Source: Streptomyces sp. DH37 (GTDB lineage: Bacteria; Actinomycetota; Actinomycetes; Streptomycetales; Streptomycetaceae). From it: a DNA stretch of 58,047 bases. Position 1 is the first letter of the stretch; every line of letters starts with the position of its first letter. Shown piece after piece: positions 26,105 through 33,557 of the stretch. The notes under the pieces were generated by a model. It had not been told where the DNA came from. It made no database searches and was given only the letters and a program-made list of their open reading frames with translations. The stretch covers positions 1 through 58,047 of the forward strand of contig NZ_JARVKV010000040.1 of the NCBI RefSeq assembly GCF_029813835.1. Direction: 5' to 3'. Made by a program: the position numbers and the translations under genes.

Positions 26105-26307
26105 CGCTCAAGCCCTCCGCCGGAGACGGTTCCGCGCTGAACTGGGTCAAGAGCAGCTACAGCGGCAGCGACAACAACGACTGTGTCGAGGTCGCCGCCA
26201 CCCCTGGCACCGTCCACGTCCGCGACTCCAAGGACGTACAGGGCCCGCAGCTCGCCTTCGCGCCGGGTGCGTGGGCCGACTTCCTGTCGCGCACGGCAGG
26301 TCGCTGA
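26101..26307 (+). CDS. DUF397 protein, partner of the XRE regulator
   Basis: A 68-residue DUF397 protein with its usual marks: LNWVKSSYSGSDNNDCVEVA, then VHVRDSKDVQGPQLAF and the end WADFLSRT. Its ATG overlaps the XRE stop (ATGA), so translation is coupled. Biochemical function is unknown. In described pairs the small protein opposes or modulates the XRE partner. A perfect terminator follows 12 bases after the stop. Confidence 0.9.
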   Translation: MTLKPSAGDGSALNWVKSSYSGSDNNDCVEVAATPGTVHVRDSKDVQGPQLAFAPGAWADFLSRTAGR

Positions 26308-26318
26308 CACCCGCCCGT

Positions 26319-26351
26319 GTCCCGCGCCCGGTCATTTGCCGGGCGCGGGAC
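26319..26351 (+). terminator. Terminator of the XRE-DUF397 unit
   Basis: GTCCCGCGCCCGG (26319-26331) pairs perfectly with 26339-26351 around TCATTTG. It also separates the pair from the convergent DUF4291 gene. Confidence 0.75.
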
Positions 26352-26511
26352 GCGCTGCCGCGCGGACGGTCGGAAAGCCTCTTGGAATGGACGAACAATC
26401 CGCCCTGGAATCCTTCGTCCTCCTCGGGTTCCGCCTTCTTCCACCGTTTGTGGCCGGCCAGGGGAAGCGGTCCGGTCGGACAACGAGCCGCCGTATGGCG
26501 GGATGCGCAGC

Positions 26512-26535
26512 CGGTCGTGCCCGGCTCGGTCCCGG
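26512..26535 (+). repeat. 24-base match to the small lipoprotein gene
   Basis: This stretch is identical to 20998-21021 inside the MmpS-like lipoprotein. In the same reading phase it also codes VVPGSVP. No start, lipobox or intact frame surrounds it here, so it may be a worn remnant of a lipoprotein copy or a chance match in high-G+C DNA. Confidence 0.45.
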
Positions 26536-26565
26536 ACGGCGACGTCCAGGGGTCGGCGGAGGCGT

Positions 26566-27216
26566 TTACGTCCGGGGGGACTCCTGCTCCCGGACCCCTG
26601 CCGTTCCGCCGATGCGTTCGCGGATCCGCTCGGGCAGCGGGTACGGGACCTCCCTCGGGAGCCTGGACTCCGCCTCGTCGAGGCGACCGGCCGCGACGTG
26701 CCGGTGAACCGCCTGGGCGAGGTCGGTGACGTCCGAGATCCGGACGATCCAGTCCTCGACGTACCGTTCCACCGCCTCCCCCGAGAGGCCGACCTGAACG
26801 GCGCGCTGGGGCAGCGGCTGAAGGGTGACCGAACGCTCCGGGTCCCACTGGACCCGCACGGGGCTGGCCCTCAACTGCTCCTTCCAGGCGTCGGCGTCGG
26901 TGTGGACCTCCGGCGCGTAGTGGCTGAGGCTCGCGTGAGCGAGTGCCCACTCGAAACCCTCCCGCCTCATCTCGACGGCGAGGACCTTCTCCTGTCCCGG
27001 CTTGGTCGCCCAACCGGAGCGGTACATCATCCACAGGAACGACGGTTTGATCCAGGTCATCCGCTCACGCTTGAAAGGGGCCACGAAGGTGCCGGCGGCG
27101 AGCGCGGCGTCGGCTATCACCGGTGCGTACGCCTGGTACACCGTGATGGTCTCTTCCGTGAAGCACGCCCTCACCCGCCTCTCCGCCGCGGGGCGCGGCG
27201 TGTCCGCCGCCGTCAC
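26566..27216 (-). CDS. DUF4291-family protein
   Basis: A 216-residue protein starting at GTG 27216 that fits DUF4291 as I know it: ETITVYQAYAPVIADAALAAG, then FKRERMTWIKPSFLWMMYRSGW, TKPGQEKVLAVEM, and FEWALAHASLSHY. Biochemical function of the family is unknown to me. The GTG overlaps the stop of the upstream gene (GTGA), so the two are translated together. That upstream gene in turn begins 11 bases after the Rhs toxin stop. Gene packing suggests it belongs to the toxin-immunity unit, though a passenger role is possible. Confidence 0.85.
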   Translation of the reverse strand: MTAADTPRPAAERRVRACFTEETITVYQAYAPVIADAALAAGTFVAPFKRERMTWIKPSFLWMMYRSGWATKPGQEKVLAVEMRREGFEWALAHASLSHYAPEVHTDADAWKEQLRASPVRVQWDPERSVTLQPLPQRAVQVGLSGEAVERYVEDWIVRISDVTDLAQAVHRHVAAGRLDEAESRLPREVPYPLPERIRERIGGTAGVREQESPRT

Positions 27217-27767
27217 GCCGGTGTTCCCCCCGCCCAGGCGTCGGACCGTCGGACGACGGGTCCTTCGACGCGCAGGGCGCCCGCCGTATAAGCGGCCCAG
27301 CGCAGTTCCTGGCAGCCGAAGAAGGACTCCCCCCAGCTGTCGACCCAGATCCGCACGCGGGAGGGTCCGTCCTGGGTGAGGTCCCACCACTCCCACCCCC
27401 TGGAATCGTCATCGGGGTCGAAACGGTAGAGCCAGTTCTGGAGCGCCCACGGCCTGCTCTGCGTGTGGGTCTCGTACGCGGCACGGCCGCTCGTCGCGAA
27501 ATCCGGAGCCGCTCCTCCGTCCGGTGAGCAGACCGCGACGAACCAGTCCGGTACACCGCCGACGGGGAGCTCGTCCTCCTCGAAGTCGGCGGTGGCCCCC
27601 AGCTCCACCGCGGCCGACAGGACCGAGCGCAGGCGCTCGGCGTACCGGGCCGGATCACCGGGGAGGTCCACCGTGAACTCGGAGAGGACGGACGGAGCCG
27701 ATCCGGCGGCCGGGCGCCGCCGAAGACGTTCCCGCTCGGCCTCCAGACTTTCCCTGCTGTGCATCAT
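27213..27767 (-). CDS. Putative immunity protein of the Rhs toxin
   Basis: An acidic 184-residue cytoplasmic protein (no signal peptide) that I do not recognise. It begins MMHSRESLEAERERLRRR and has a hydrophobic-acidic core with several tryptophans (WALQNWLYRFDPDD, GWEWWDLTQDGPSRVRIWVDSWGESFFG). It starts 11 bases after the Rhs stop, and the GGAAGGG inside the last Rhs codons can serve as its ribosome binding site. Position directly behind a polymorphic toxin is the standard place for its immunity gene, so the role is inferred from context only. ATG 27764 is an equally possible start. Confidence 0.65.
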   Translation of the reverse strand: MMHSRESLEAERERLRRRPAAGSAPSVLSEFTVDLPGDPARYAERLRSVLSAAVELGATADFEEDELPVGGVPDWFVAVCSPDGGAAPDFATSGRAAYETHTQSRPWALQNWLYRFDPDDDSRGWEWWDLTQDGPSRVRIWVDSWGESFFGCQELRWAAYTAGALRVEGPVVRRSDAWAGGTPA

Positions 27768-27778
27768 TGCGCGAGAAA

Positions 27779-30700
27779 TTACCCTTCCTGGATGACGCGA
27801 CCCGAGCCGGGGATGACGGCGCCTCTGAACTGATCGAGTAGTTTGTCGGGGATTCCATAGAGATCCGGCCCTTTGGTGGGGTCTGAGATCTCGGGGTACT
27901 CCTTGAGCAACTGCTTCCATTCCTGCCGGGTGAAAGCGGAGCCGTCCGGGTGGTCGTCCTTGTTCTGCGGCAGAGCGGCTGCTCTGATGGCGTCGCGGTA
28001 CTCCCGGGGGACGTCGAACGCGACGATCTGCCCGCCGTCGCCGCGGAACTCGGTGGTGTGCTTGATGTCGCCGCTCATGTTCACATAGAGCTTTCCGTGG
28101 CCCGTGATCGTCACCTCGCCGTTCTTCCCGATGTGCACGCGCCGGCTCAGCGGGTGGTCGGTCTGCTTGCGGTAGACGGTCACGGCGCCCTCGCCGCCGC
28201 ACTCGGGCGCCAGGCCGAGGGGGTCGGTCCAGGTGTGGGGGTTGTGGACGTAGGCGACCGGGTTGGGGGCGGGGGCCAGGCCGAGGGGGTCGGGGGTGGC
28301 GTAGCGGCCGGTGTCGGGGTCGTAGTGGCGGAAGTGGTTGTAGTGCAGGCCGGTCTCGGGGTCGGCGTACTGGCCGGGGAAGCGCAGCGGGGTGTACGCG
28401 GTGGCGTCGCGGTTCCAGGTGGTGGTGCCCCACAGGGTGGTGCGGGTGTGCCAGGCGATGGCGCCGGTCTCGTCGACGAGTTCGGTGGGGGTGCCGACCA
28501 GATCGGTGACGATGGCGAAGAAGCGGCGGTCCACCTCGGCCCGGTCGTCGGGATCGAGGAGGCGTTCGGTCTGGGCCAGGGGGCGGTGGCCGTCGTGGTC
28601 CCAGGTCAGGACGGTGTGGGTGGCGCGGTTGGTCTCCTCCGCCAGCCGGGTGCCGTCCCAGGTGAACAGGATCTCCTCGGCGACCTCGCCGCCCGGCGTC
28701 AGGCGCTGCTTGGCGGTGCGGCGGCCCAGCGGGTCGTAGCGGTAGCGCCAGCGGGTGCCGTCGGGAGTGGTGCAGGAGACCAGCCGGTCCTCGGCGTCCC
28801 ACTCGTAGCGCCAGGTCTCCGGCTTCTTCGACAGGCGGGTCCGCCGGCGCAGGACGGTGCGGCCGGCGGCGTCGTACGCGTAGCGGACGCGTCCGGCCCG
28901 GGTGAGGCGGGTGCCGTCGTAGATGCGCTCGCCCCGGGCCTCCGTGTGCGGGGCGGTGTCGGGCCAGTGGGCGGAGGTCTGGTTGCCCGCCGCGTCGTAG
29001 GCGTAGGTCTCGGACCAGTCCTCGGCGGTGACGGTCAGGGGGCGGCCGACCGGGTCGAGGCCGAAGTGCCGGGTGGCGCCGGTGAGCTGGTCGGTGACCG
29101 AGGTGAGGTGGCCGTCGGGCCGGTAGGCGTAGCCGCGCGAGCGCAGGGTGCGCCCGGCGGCGGCCAGGGTCTGCTCGGTGGGGCGGCCCAGGGCGTCGAA
29201 GACGGTGGCCAGGGTGACGGGCCGGTCGGCGGCGCCGAAGGAGCGCTCCAACTCGTGGCCGAGCGCGTCGTGGGTGAAGGCGAGGGTGTGGCCGGAGGCG
29301 GTCAGGGAGGTGCGGTTGCCCGCCGCGTCGTAGGTCAGCTCGGTGACCGCGCCGCTGGGCGTGGTGCGGGAGGTGCGGCGGCCCAGGACGTCGTAGGTGT
29401 AGCGGGTGGTGCGGCCGTCGACCGTCTCGGCCAGGACCCGGCCCAGGACGTCGCGCTCCACGGTGAGCACGGAGTCGGGCGAGGCCGCCCGTACGGGACG
29501 GCCGGCGGCGTCGTAGGCGTACTCGGTGCGGAGGCCGTCGGCGTCCTTGGCCGTCATGCGGTTCAGGACGTCGTGCTCGTAGCGGATCTCGTGGCCGGCC
29601 GGAGTGGTGCGGGAGGTCAGCCGGCCCGCCGCGTCGTGGCCGTAGGCGACGGTGCGGCCGTCGAAGTCGGTCTCGGAGAGCAGCCGGCCGAGCCGGTCGT
29701 ATGCGTAGTCCCAGGTCAGCCCCTGGGGACCGGTGACCTGGGTGAGGCGCAGCTCGGTGTCGTAGGCGAACGCGTAGCGCACCCCGTCCGGGCCGGTGCG
29801 GGCGGCGAGCCGGTCGAAGTGGGTGTACTCGAAGCGGGTCGTGCCGCCGTTCGGATCGGTGTGGGAGGTGCAGTTGCCCTCACCGTCCCAGGCCCACGAC
29901 TCGGTGCTCCCGTCCGGCAGGACGCGGCGGGCCGGACGCCCTTCCACCGTCCACTCCAGGCGGGTGACCGCGCCCAGGGGATCGGTGACGGTGGCGGGAC
30001 GGCCGAAGGCGTCGCGCTCGATCACGGAGGTGTGCCCGTCCGGGTCGGTCACCTCCAGCGGCAGGCCGGCGGCGTCGTTCGCCAACCGCTGGACGGCGCC
30101 CGCGGGGTTGGTGACGGCCGCCACCGCTCCGTGGGCGTCGTGCGTGTAGGCGGTGGTCCCTCCGTCCGGCGCGGTGATCGAGGTGCGGTTGCCGTGCCCG
30201 TCGTAGGTCTGGCGCCAGACGCTGCCGTCGGGGCCCGTGATCTCGACGGGGAGGTTGAGGCCGTTGTAGACGGCCGCGGCGGTGCCGCCGTCGGGCAGCG
30301 TGATCCCGGTGAGGTTGCCCGCCTCGTCGTACGTCCAGCTCGTGGTGCGGCCCAGGGGATCGGTGAGGGACAGGAGGTTGTCCCGGCCGTCCCAGGTCTG
30401 GTGGGTGGTGTGGCCGTGGGCGTCGGTCCGCGCGACGACCTGGCGCAGTCCGTTCGTTCTCAGGACGGTGGTGGCGCCGGTGGAGTCGGTGTAGCGGGTG
30501 ACCCGGTTCCCCGCCTCGTCCGCGGTGTACTCGAAGGTGGAGGAGAGGAAGCCGTCGGGGCCGATCGTGCGCACCACGCGCCCGGCGTCGTCGTAGACGT
30601 AGCGGAACGCGGAGTCGTTGCGGTCGGTCCAGGAGGTGATGCGGGCCGCGTCGTCGTAGGCGAAGCGCAGGGCCTGCCCGGAGGAGTCGACCACCGCGTC

Positions 30701-32500
30701 CAGGTTCCCGGCGGCGTCATGGCCGTAGGACACGACCGTCACCGGCCCGTCCGGGGTGCGCAGGGCCAGACCCGTCACCCGCACCGGGCCGTCCCCGTCC
30801 AGGCGGGTGGACGTGACCGACACCTGGTAGCCGCCGGAGTGGACCACCGCCTCCGGTGCGCCTCCGCTGCCGCGGACGATCTCCACGCGGTTGCCGTTGC
30901 GGTCCTCGACCGCGGCCAGGTGGCACAGCGCCGGGGCGTCGAAGACGCTCCCCGGCAGCTCGGCCTCGGCGAAACACCTGGTCCACCCGGTGCGCGGGTC
31001 GGTGACCGAGAAGGAGAAGCCCGGCTCGTCCACCGCGCGCACCAGCGGCAGCCGCGGCCCCTCCACCGGCCACTCCGGCTCCCCGCCGGCCTCCGGCACC
31101 CGCGGATACGTCAGCAGCGAGCCGTCCTCGCGGGCCCAGACCACCGTGCCGTCGCCGTCGACGTGCAGCCGCTCGTCCAGGGTGGAGGCCCAGGAACGGC
31201 CGAACCACTGGCCCCAGCGGTAGTTCGACAGGTGGACGCGCCGCAGGACCAGCGGCAGCACGCCCGGCAGCTCCAGATCGGTCTGGGCCAGGGTCATCTC
31301 GCCGGTGGCGACGTCGACGGGATCGTTCAGGCGGGTCTTCTTCTCCAGCGGGATGCCGTTGGTCCGCGGGTCCGACTTCACGGTGCGCAACGAGTCGGGC
31401 TTCAGGTGCGGAGCGGAGGGGGCGCCGCCGGTGGGCGGGCCGCCGCCGCCCGGGCCGCCGCCCCTGCGCCCGTCGGGGCCGTCGGGGGTCCTGATGCCGT
31501 CGAAGGAGTCCTTGGTACGGCGGTCGTTGGCCTGGTGGGACGCGGAGATGTTGCGCACGCCCTTGGGGAGCGCGCCGCCGAGGTGGTCGCCGAGCTGCCT
31601 GGTGGCCTTCTCCAGGGCGTTCATGCCCCGGTCGGCCACCTCGTTGACCAGGTCGGCGAGTTCGTCCTTGCCGCGGGTGCGGCCCTGGTGCCCGCGCGCG
31701 TTGCCCAGCTTGCCGGAGGTGCGGCCCTTCATCGAGAGGCTGACGCCGTTGAGCCTGGTCGCGGCGCGGTCGTGCTCGTCGTCGTCGATGTCGAGGGTGC
31801 CGATCAGCCCGCCCAGGTTCGGCAGACCCGGCCCGGGGCCGTCGGCGGAGGCCAGGTTCAGGCCCTCCTTGAGCCCCTCCTCGCCGGCGTCGCCCACCGC
31901 GCCCATGTCGACGCCGTCCTGCACGCCGAGCCCGTTCGCGGCGAGCTGCACCACCAGCTCGGCGGCCATGCCCTCCAGCGCCGCCACCGCCGGCTCGGAC
32001 ATCGCGGCGACGATCTCCTCCACCGCCAGGTCCGCGGCCTCCTTCAGGGCCCGCTTCACCGCGATCCGGCACGCCTGGATCGCGCCCGCGCTCAGCAGCG
32101 TCGACAGACCGGCGGTGAAGGGGGCCGCCGCCAGGCCGATGCCGATCGAGGCGGCCAGCGCGATCAGCTCGCCGACCGCCACCGCCTTGCGCCCCGCGAT
32201 CAGGTCGGCCGCCGCGTCCAGCGCGCCCGCGAAGACCCGCGCCGCCTCCGCGAGGTCCTTCAGGTGCTTGCCCTTGACCTTGTCCCAGTAGCCCGACAGG
32301 GCGTCCAGGGCCTCGCTCTGCCCGTTGGCGAGCAGCCGCTCGACGCCCTTGTGCGCGGTCTGGGCGTCGTCGTCGACGTCGTCGGCGAAGCTCCGCAGCT
32401 CGGTCGCCATGTCGCGGTAGTCGTCCTCGTCGACGTTGGGCCAGCCCACGCCGATGATGTCGAGCATCGCGTCCGCGCCCTCGGGCAGCACGTACCCCAT
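27779..32500 (-). CDS. Rhs-repeat polymorphic toxin with helical, probably type VII-associated N-terminus
   Basis: A 1573-residue protein. Residues about 1-110 are helical and resemble WXG100/ESX-type leader modules (LSGYWDKVKGKHLKDLAEAA). Residues 110-210 are hydrophobic and helical. A Gly/Pro linker precedes the DUF6531 opening (DPVDVATGEM, about residue 393). Dozens of YD/Rhs repeats (YDAAGRV, YTYDVLGRRTS) follow and form the toxin cage. The conserved Rhs core comes next (ETGLHYNHFRHYDPDTGRYATPDPLG in two parts), and then a 141-residue C-terminal tip from about 1433. Such proteins release the tip to kill competitors. ATG 32500 follows GGGGGAG by 6 bases; TTG 32506 is less likely. The export route is inferred. 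Confidence 0.92.
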   Translation of the reverse strand: MGYVLPEGADAMLDIIGVGWPNVDEDDYRDMATELRSFADDVDDDAQTAHKGVERLLANGQSEALDALSGYWDKVKGKHLKDLAEAARVFAGALDAAADLIAGRKAVAVGELIALAASIGIGLAAAPFTAGLSTLLSAGAIQACRIAVKRALKEAADLAVEEIVAAMSEPAVAALEGMAAELVVQLAANGLGVQDGVDMGAVGDAGEEGLKEGLNLASADGPGPGLPNLGGLIGTLDIDDDEHDRAATRLNGVSLSMKGRTSGKLGNARGHQGRTRGKDELADLVNEVADRGMNALEKATRQLGDHLGGALPKGVRNISASHQANDRRTKDSFDGIRTPDGPDGRRGGGPGGGGPPTGGAPSAPHLKPDSLRTVKSDPRTNGIPLEKKTRLNDPVDVATGEMTLAQTDLELPGVLPLVLRRVHLSNYRWGQWFGRSWASTLDERLHVDGDGTVVWAREDGSLLTYPRVPEAGGEPEWPVEGPRLPLVRAVDEPGFSFSVTDPRTGWTRCFAEAELPGSVFDAPALCHLAAVEDRNGNRVEIVRGSGGAPEAVVHSGGYQVSVTSTRLDGDGPVRVTGLALRTPDGPVTVVSYGHDAAGNLDAVVDSSGQALRFAYDDAARITSWTDRNDSAFRYVYDDAGRVVRTIGPDGFLSSTFEYTADEAGNRVTRYTDSTGATTVLRTNGLRQVVARTDAHGHTTHQTWDGRDNLLSLTDPLGRTTSWTYDEAGNLTGITLPDGGTAAAVYNGLNLPVEITGPDGSVWRQTYDGHGNRTSITAPDGGTTAYTHDAHGAVAAVTNPAGAVQRLANDAAGLPLEVTDPDGHTSVIERDAFGRPATVTDPLGAVTRLEWTVEGRPARRVLPDGSTESWAWDGEGNCTSHTDPNGGTTRFEYTHFDRLAARTGPDGVRYAFAYDTELRLTQVTGPQGLTWDYAYDRLGRLLSETDFDGRTVAYGHDAAGRLTSRTTPAGHEIRYEHDVLNRMTAKDADGLRTEYAYDAAGRPVRAASPDSVLTVERDVLGRVLAETVDGRTTRYTYDVLGRRTSRTTPSGAVTELTYDAAGNRTSLTASGHTLAFTHDALGHELERSFGAADRPVTLATVFDALGRPTEQTLAAAGRTLRSRGYAYRPDGHLTSVTDQLTGATRHFGLDPVGRPLTVTAEDWSETYAYDAAGNQTSAHWPDTAPHTEARGERIYDGTRLTRAGRVRYAYDAAGRTVLRRRTRLSKKPETWRYEWDAEDRLVSCTTPDGTRWRYRYDPLGRRTAKQRLTPGGEVAEEILFTWDGTRLAEETNRATHTVLTWDHDGHRPLAQTERLLDPDDRAEVDRRFFAIVTDLVGTPTELVDETGAIAWHTRTTLWGTTTWNRDATAYTPLRFPGQYADPETGLHYNHFRHYDPDTGRYATPDPLGLAPAPNPVAYVHNPHTWTDPLGLAPECGGEGAVTVYRKQTDHPLSRRVHIGKNGEVTITGHGKLYVNMSGDIKHTTEFRGDGGQIVAFDVPREYRDAIRAAALPQNKDDHPDGSAFTRQEWKQLLKEYPEISDPTKGPDLYGIPDKLLDQFRGAVIPGSGRVIQEG
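27782..28204 (-). other. C-terminal toxin module of the Rhs protein
   Basis: The last 141 residues after PDPLG/DPLGLAP begin GGEGAVTVYRKQTDHP and contain IGKNGEVTITGHGKLYVNMSG, then IVAFDVPREYRDAIRAAALPQ. The early YR and the later YVNMS recall the R-S part of ADP-ribosyltransferase folds, but no clear E-x-E is visible. Activity is therefore unassigned. By hand count, 27781-27840 has about 63% G+C and 27841-27900 about 57%, against about 73% for 29281-29340 in the Rhs body. That supports module replacement by recombination. Confidence 0.6.
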
Positions 32501-33234
32501 GTCCAACTCCCCCCGCCGCGACGTGAGTTCCCCTGGTGGCCGCTCGGGGCATTGTGCCGTGGAGGGGTGACACGGCGCCTCCGGATACGTCCGGGAGGGC
32601 CCCGGGGCCGGAGCCTTCCGGCCACTCGGGGCCCGGGCCGGCCGTGCGGCGCTCCGGCGCTCCGGCGGTCGGGACGGTCAGGGGAGATGACGGCGGGGGG
32701 AGGGGGTCGCTCCTCCCTGCGGCCGGCGGGCGACCGGTGACCCGTGACCGCCGGCCGCGGCGGGCGGCGGGCCGCCTTCGCGGGGCGGCCGGATCATGGG
32801 ATCATGGGCTCTGTATACAGAGGACAGGGGAGACGTCGATCCGGCAGGATTCGGCGGTGCCCCCGCGGGGTACCGTCCTAGGTCCCGATTGGCGTCGGTA
32901 CCGACCCATGTGGCAGACTGTCCGGGTTGCTCGGTTGAGTGCCGATGCTGCGCGCCTCCCGCCGGGAGGACCGGAAGCGAGTCCCAACGTATTCGTCGCC
33001 CCTCGTCAGGGGCGGAAGTACGGGAATCTTCCGGGAAGCGTGGGCGGGGTACCAGCCAGGCGCCCGGTGGGTTCACTCCCGGCCGCGGTCCTGTCGTACC
33101 GCATCCCCCGCAAGGGACGTCCTCCCAGGGATATCCGTGTCAGCGAGGATGCGACACGCCCGACCGCGTGGGTCGGAGAGGGCACGGCCTGCCGGGTCCC
33201 AGAGCGTAACGAGAGACAGGACTACGAAGTAGCC
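32501..33234 (+). promoter_or_regulatory. Rhs-rpsJ intergenic region: S10 operon promoter and leader
   Basis: The 734 bases hold no convincing gene. They contain a tandem GATCATGG pair (32792-32807), a perfect 14-bp palindrome CTCTGTATACAGAG (32809-32822) and a perfect 12-bp palindrome GTCGGTACCGAC (32894-32905). A possible S10 promoter is TTGGCG (32889-32894) with CAGACT (32914-32919), although the spacing of 19 is long. The transcribed leader then carries the str-shared hairpin at 33152-33176. The leftward Rhs promoter must also lie here. Confidence 0.5.
32809..32822. promoter_or_regulatory. Perfect palindrome, candidate operator
   Basis: CTCTGTATACAGAG is fully self-complementary. Its GT-AT-AC core with flanking T and A fits the general shape of FadR-type GntR operators. 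It lies about 310 bases from the Rhs start on one side and 70-100 bases from the candidate S10 promoter on the other, so it could act on either. No GntR gene is in the window. Confidence 0.45.
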
Positions 33235-33543
33235 ATGGCGGGACAGAAGATCCGCATCCGGCTCAAGGCCTACGACCACGAGGTCATCGACACCTCGGCG
33301 AAGAAGATCGTCGAGACGGTGACCCGCACTGGTGCGTCGGTCGCGGGCCCGGTGCCGCTGCCCACAGAGAAGAACGTGTACGTCGTCATCAGGTCGCCGC
33401 ACAAGTACAAGGACTCGCGCGAGCACTTCGAGATGCGTACCCACAAGCGCCTGATCGACATCCTCGACCCGACGCCCAAGACCGTTGACTCGCTGATGCG
33501 CCTGGACCTGCCGGCCGGCGTCGACATCGAGATCAAGCTCTGA
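33235..33543 (+). CDS. rpsJ: 30S ribosomal protein S10
   Basis: S10 is part of the 30S head and, with NusB, of antitermination complexes that also contain NusG. The 102-residue protein starts MAGQKIRIRLKAYDHEVID and contains GPVPLPTEKNVYVVIRSPHKYKD in two parts. ATG 33235 begins the S10 operon; the open frame extends far upstream into the leader but lacks protein-like content. rplC follows 14 bases later. Confidence 0.98.
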   Translation: MAGQKIRIRLKAYDHEVIDTSAKKIVETVTRTGASVAGPVPLPTEKNVYVVIRSPHKYKDSREHFEMRTHKRLIDILDPTPKTVDSLMRLDLPAGVDIEIKL

Positions 33544-33557
33544 GAGGCCCGGTAGAG

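Noticed and set aside
28200..31200. Many short repeated DNA patterns that might look like a CRISPR or minisatellite
   Set aside because: They are irregular, differ in sequence and encode the YD/Rhs protein repeats; there are no uniform spacers.
20436..32500. Possible insertion sequence or integrative element in the accessory block
   Set aside because: No transposase, integrase, terminal inverted repeats or att duplication could be found, and no tRNA lies at either end.
27950..32740. A 1596-codon plus-strand open frame opposite the Rhs gene
   Set aside because: Low-complexity Gly/Val/Arg translation that shadows the Rhs repeats; the minus-strand frame has DUF6531, YD repeats and the Rhs core.
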